From positions 124,001 through 188,000 of the forward strand of contig JAQTZE010000006.1 in assembly GCA_028687935.1 (NCBI GenBank): a stretch of 64,000 bases of DNA. The letters are read 5' to 3'. Below the pieces are notes generated by a model. It was given only the letters and a program-made list of their open reading frames with translations. It was not told the origin of the DNA and did no database searches. Both the position numbers and the translations under genes were made by a program. Of the stretch, positions 63,281 through 64,000 are shown one piece after another. The number at the start of each line of letters is the position of its first letter. Position 1 is the first letter of the stretch. The DNA comes from Sulfurimonas sp. (GTDB taxonomy: Bacteria; Campylobacterota; Campylobacteria; Campylobacterales; Sulfurimonadaceae).

Positions 63281-63863
63281 ATTTAAAGCCTACGAATACT
63301 GATTTGTTATAATTGAAATTATACGTATCATAGTTCGTATCGATCGATCTGTATCCAAGAGTGATACAACCGTTTTGGATCACTTCAAGATCAAAGTGCG
63401 CACGGTATTCCATATAGTTTTCCGCATCTTCAAAAGATAAAACAGTTGGAGCATGATAAATAGTTCCACCTATATACATCGGGATATAGTCTGATGCAGG
63501 GATTTTATATCGTGCTTCGATTCCAAGAGGAGCAGACATAAAGCTCTTATCGTTCAACTCAGTCTTATTGAGTTTGATACCCAAACCAATCGTCAAACCG
63601 CTACGTGCAATCTCTTTTTGCATAAGAAAGTTCACTTCACCATAACTTTTTACTTTTGCATTATCATTTTCACTGTGTTTCGCATCTACATCTAAAAACT
63701 TCAGCCCTAAAAAAACTGTATTAGGCGTGACACTGTGTATCATCTGCCCCATATCAAGCTTACCGCTGAGTTCTAAATCACTGTCGTTTACATTTATTTC
63801 TGCATAATTTAATGCAAAAGCTGAAACACCACAAAGTGTCAGCATAGATATTTTTTTTAACAT
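63270..63863 (-). CDS. Outer-membrane beta-barrel-like exported protein
   Basis: Signal peptide MLKKISMLTLCGVSAFALN; alternating beta pattern, terminal Phe (VFVGFKFGF). Confidence 0.65.
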   Translation of the reverse strand: MLKKISMLTLCGVSAFALNYAEINVNDSDLELSGKLDMGQMIHSVTPNTVFLGLKFLDVDAKHSENDNAKVKSYGEVNFLMQKEIARSGLTIGLGIKLNKTELNDKSFMSAPLGIEARYKIPASDYIPMYIGGTIYHAPTVLSFEDAENYMEYRAHFDLEVIQNGCITLGYRSIDTNYDTYNFNYNKSVFVGFKFGF

Positions 63864-64000
63864 GAACTTCCTTGTATTTTTTGGATTGTTTTTGTCGTAC
63901 TTTTACCATCTACAAAGTCAACAAGCTTCAACTCTCCAGCAAATTCCGTTCCGACAACCTCTTTTCCTTCATAATCTCCGCCTTTTACAAGAGTATCTGG
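63857..64000 (-). CDS. hldE: HldE-like C-terminal fragment (heptose-1-phosphate adenylyltransferase), truncated by window edge
   Basis: Reverse strand reads PDTLVKGGDYEGKEVVGTEFAGELKLVDFVDGKSTTKTIQKIQGSSC*; overlaps the start of the next gene. Confidence 0.75.
   Translation of the reverse strand, partial: PDTLVKGGDYEGKEVVGTEFAGELKLVDFVDGKSTTKTIQKIQGSSC

Overview
64 kb chromosomal window from a Campylobacterota-like bacterium; gene content (Sqr, Amt/PII pairs, LPS core and surface-glycan genes) resembles Sulfurimonas and relatives, which is an inference. It carries a partial Eco57I-like methylase with an Mrr-like nuclease at the left edge, housekeeping and signalling genes (pepN, gyrA, asd, hemE, hemN, lgt, amt/PII, GGDEF/EAL proteins), three tRNAs, and from about 40 to 64 kb a large LPS/surface-glycan locus. 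The strongest unexplained signal is a short non-palindromic word, AAACGCA / TGCGTTT (extended YTGCGTTT / AAACGCAR). By hand count it occurs about 155 times (~75 AAACGCA and ~81 TGCGTTT on the + strand), roughly one per 410 bp, against about 8 expected from base composition. It occurs in nearly every reading frame of both strands, without orientation bias, and is absent from some genes such as gyrA. It behaves like a DNA uptake sequence (DUS/USS-type) or another genome-wide recognition word. Other points of interest: a peptide-deformylase-like membrane protein lacking its metal ligands, an sqr gene with a frameshifting loss of its GxGxxG motif, two inverted palindromic repeats with compensatory stem changes, a translationally coupled LtaS-like/TIM-barrel/PAP2/LtaS-like/WaaF operon, and a secreted LigE-type ATP-dependent DNA ligase. 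All counts were made by eye.
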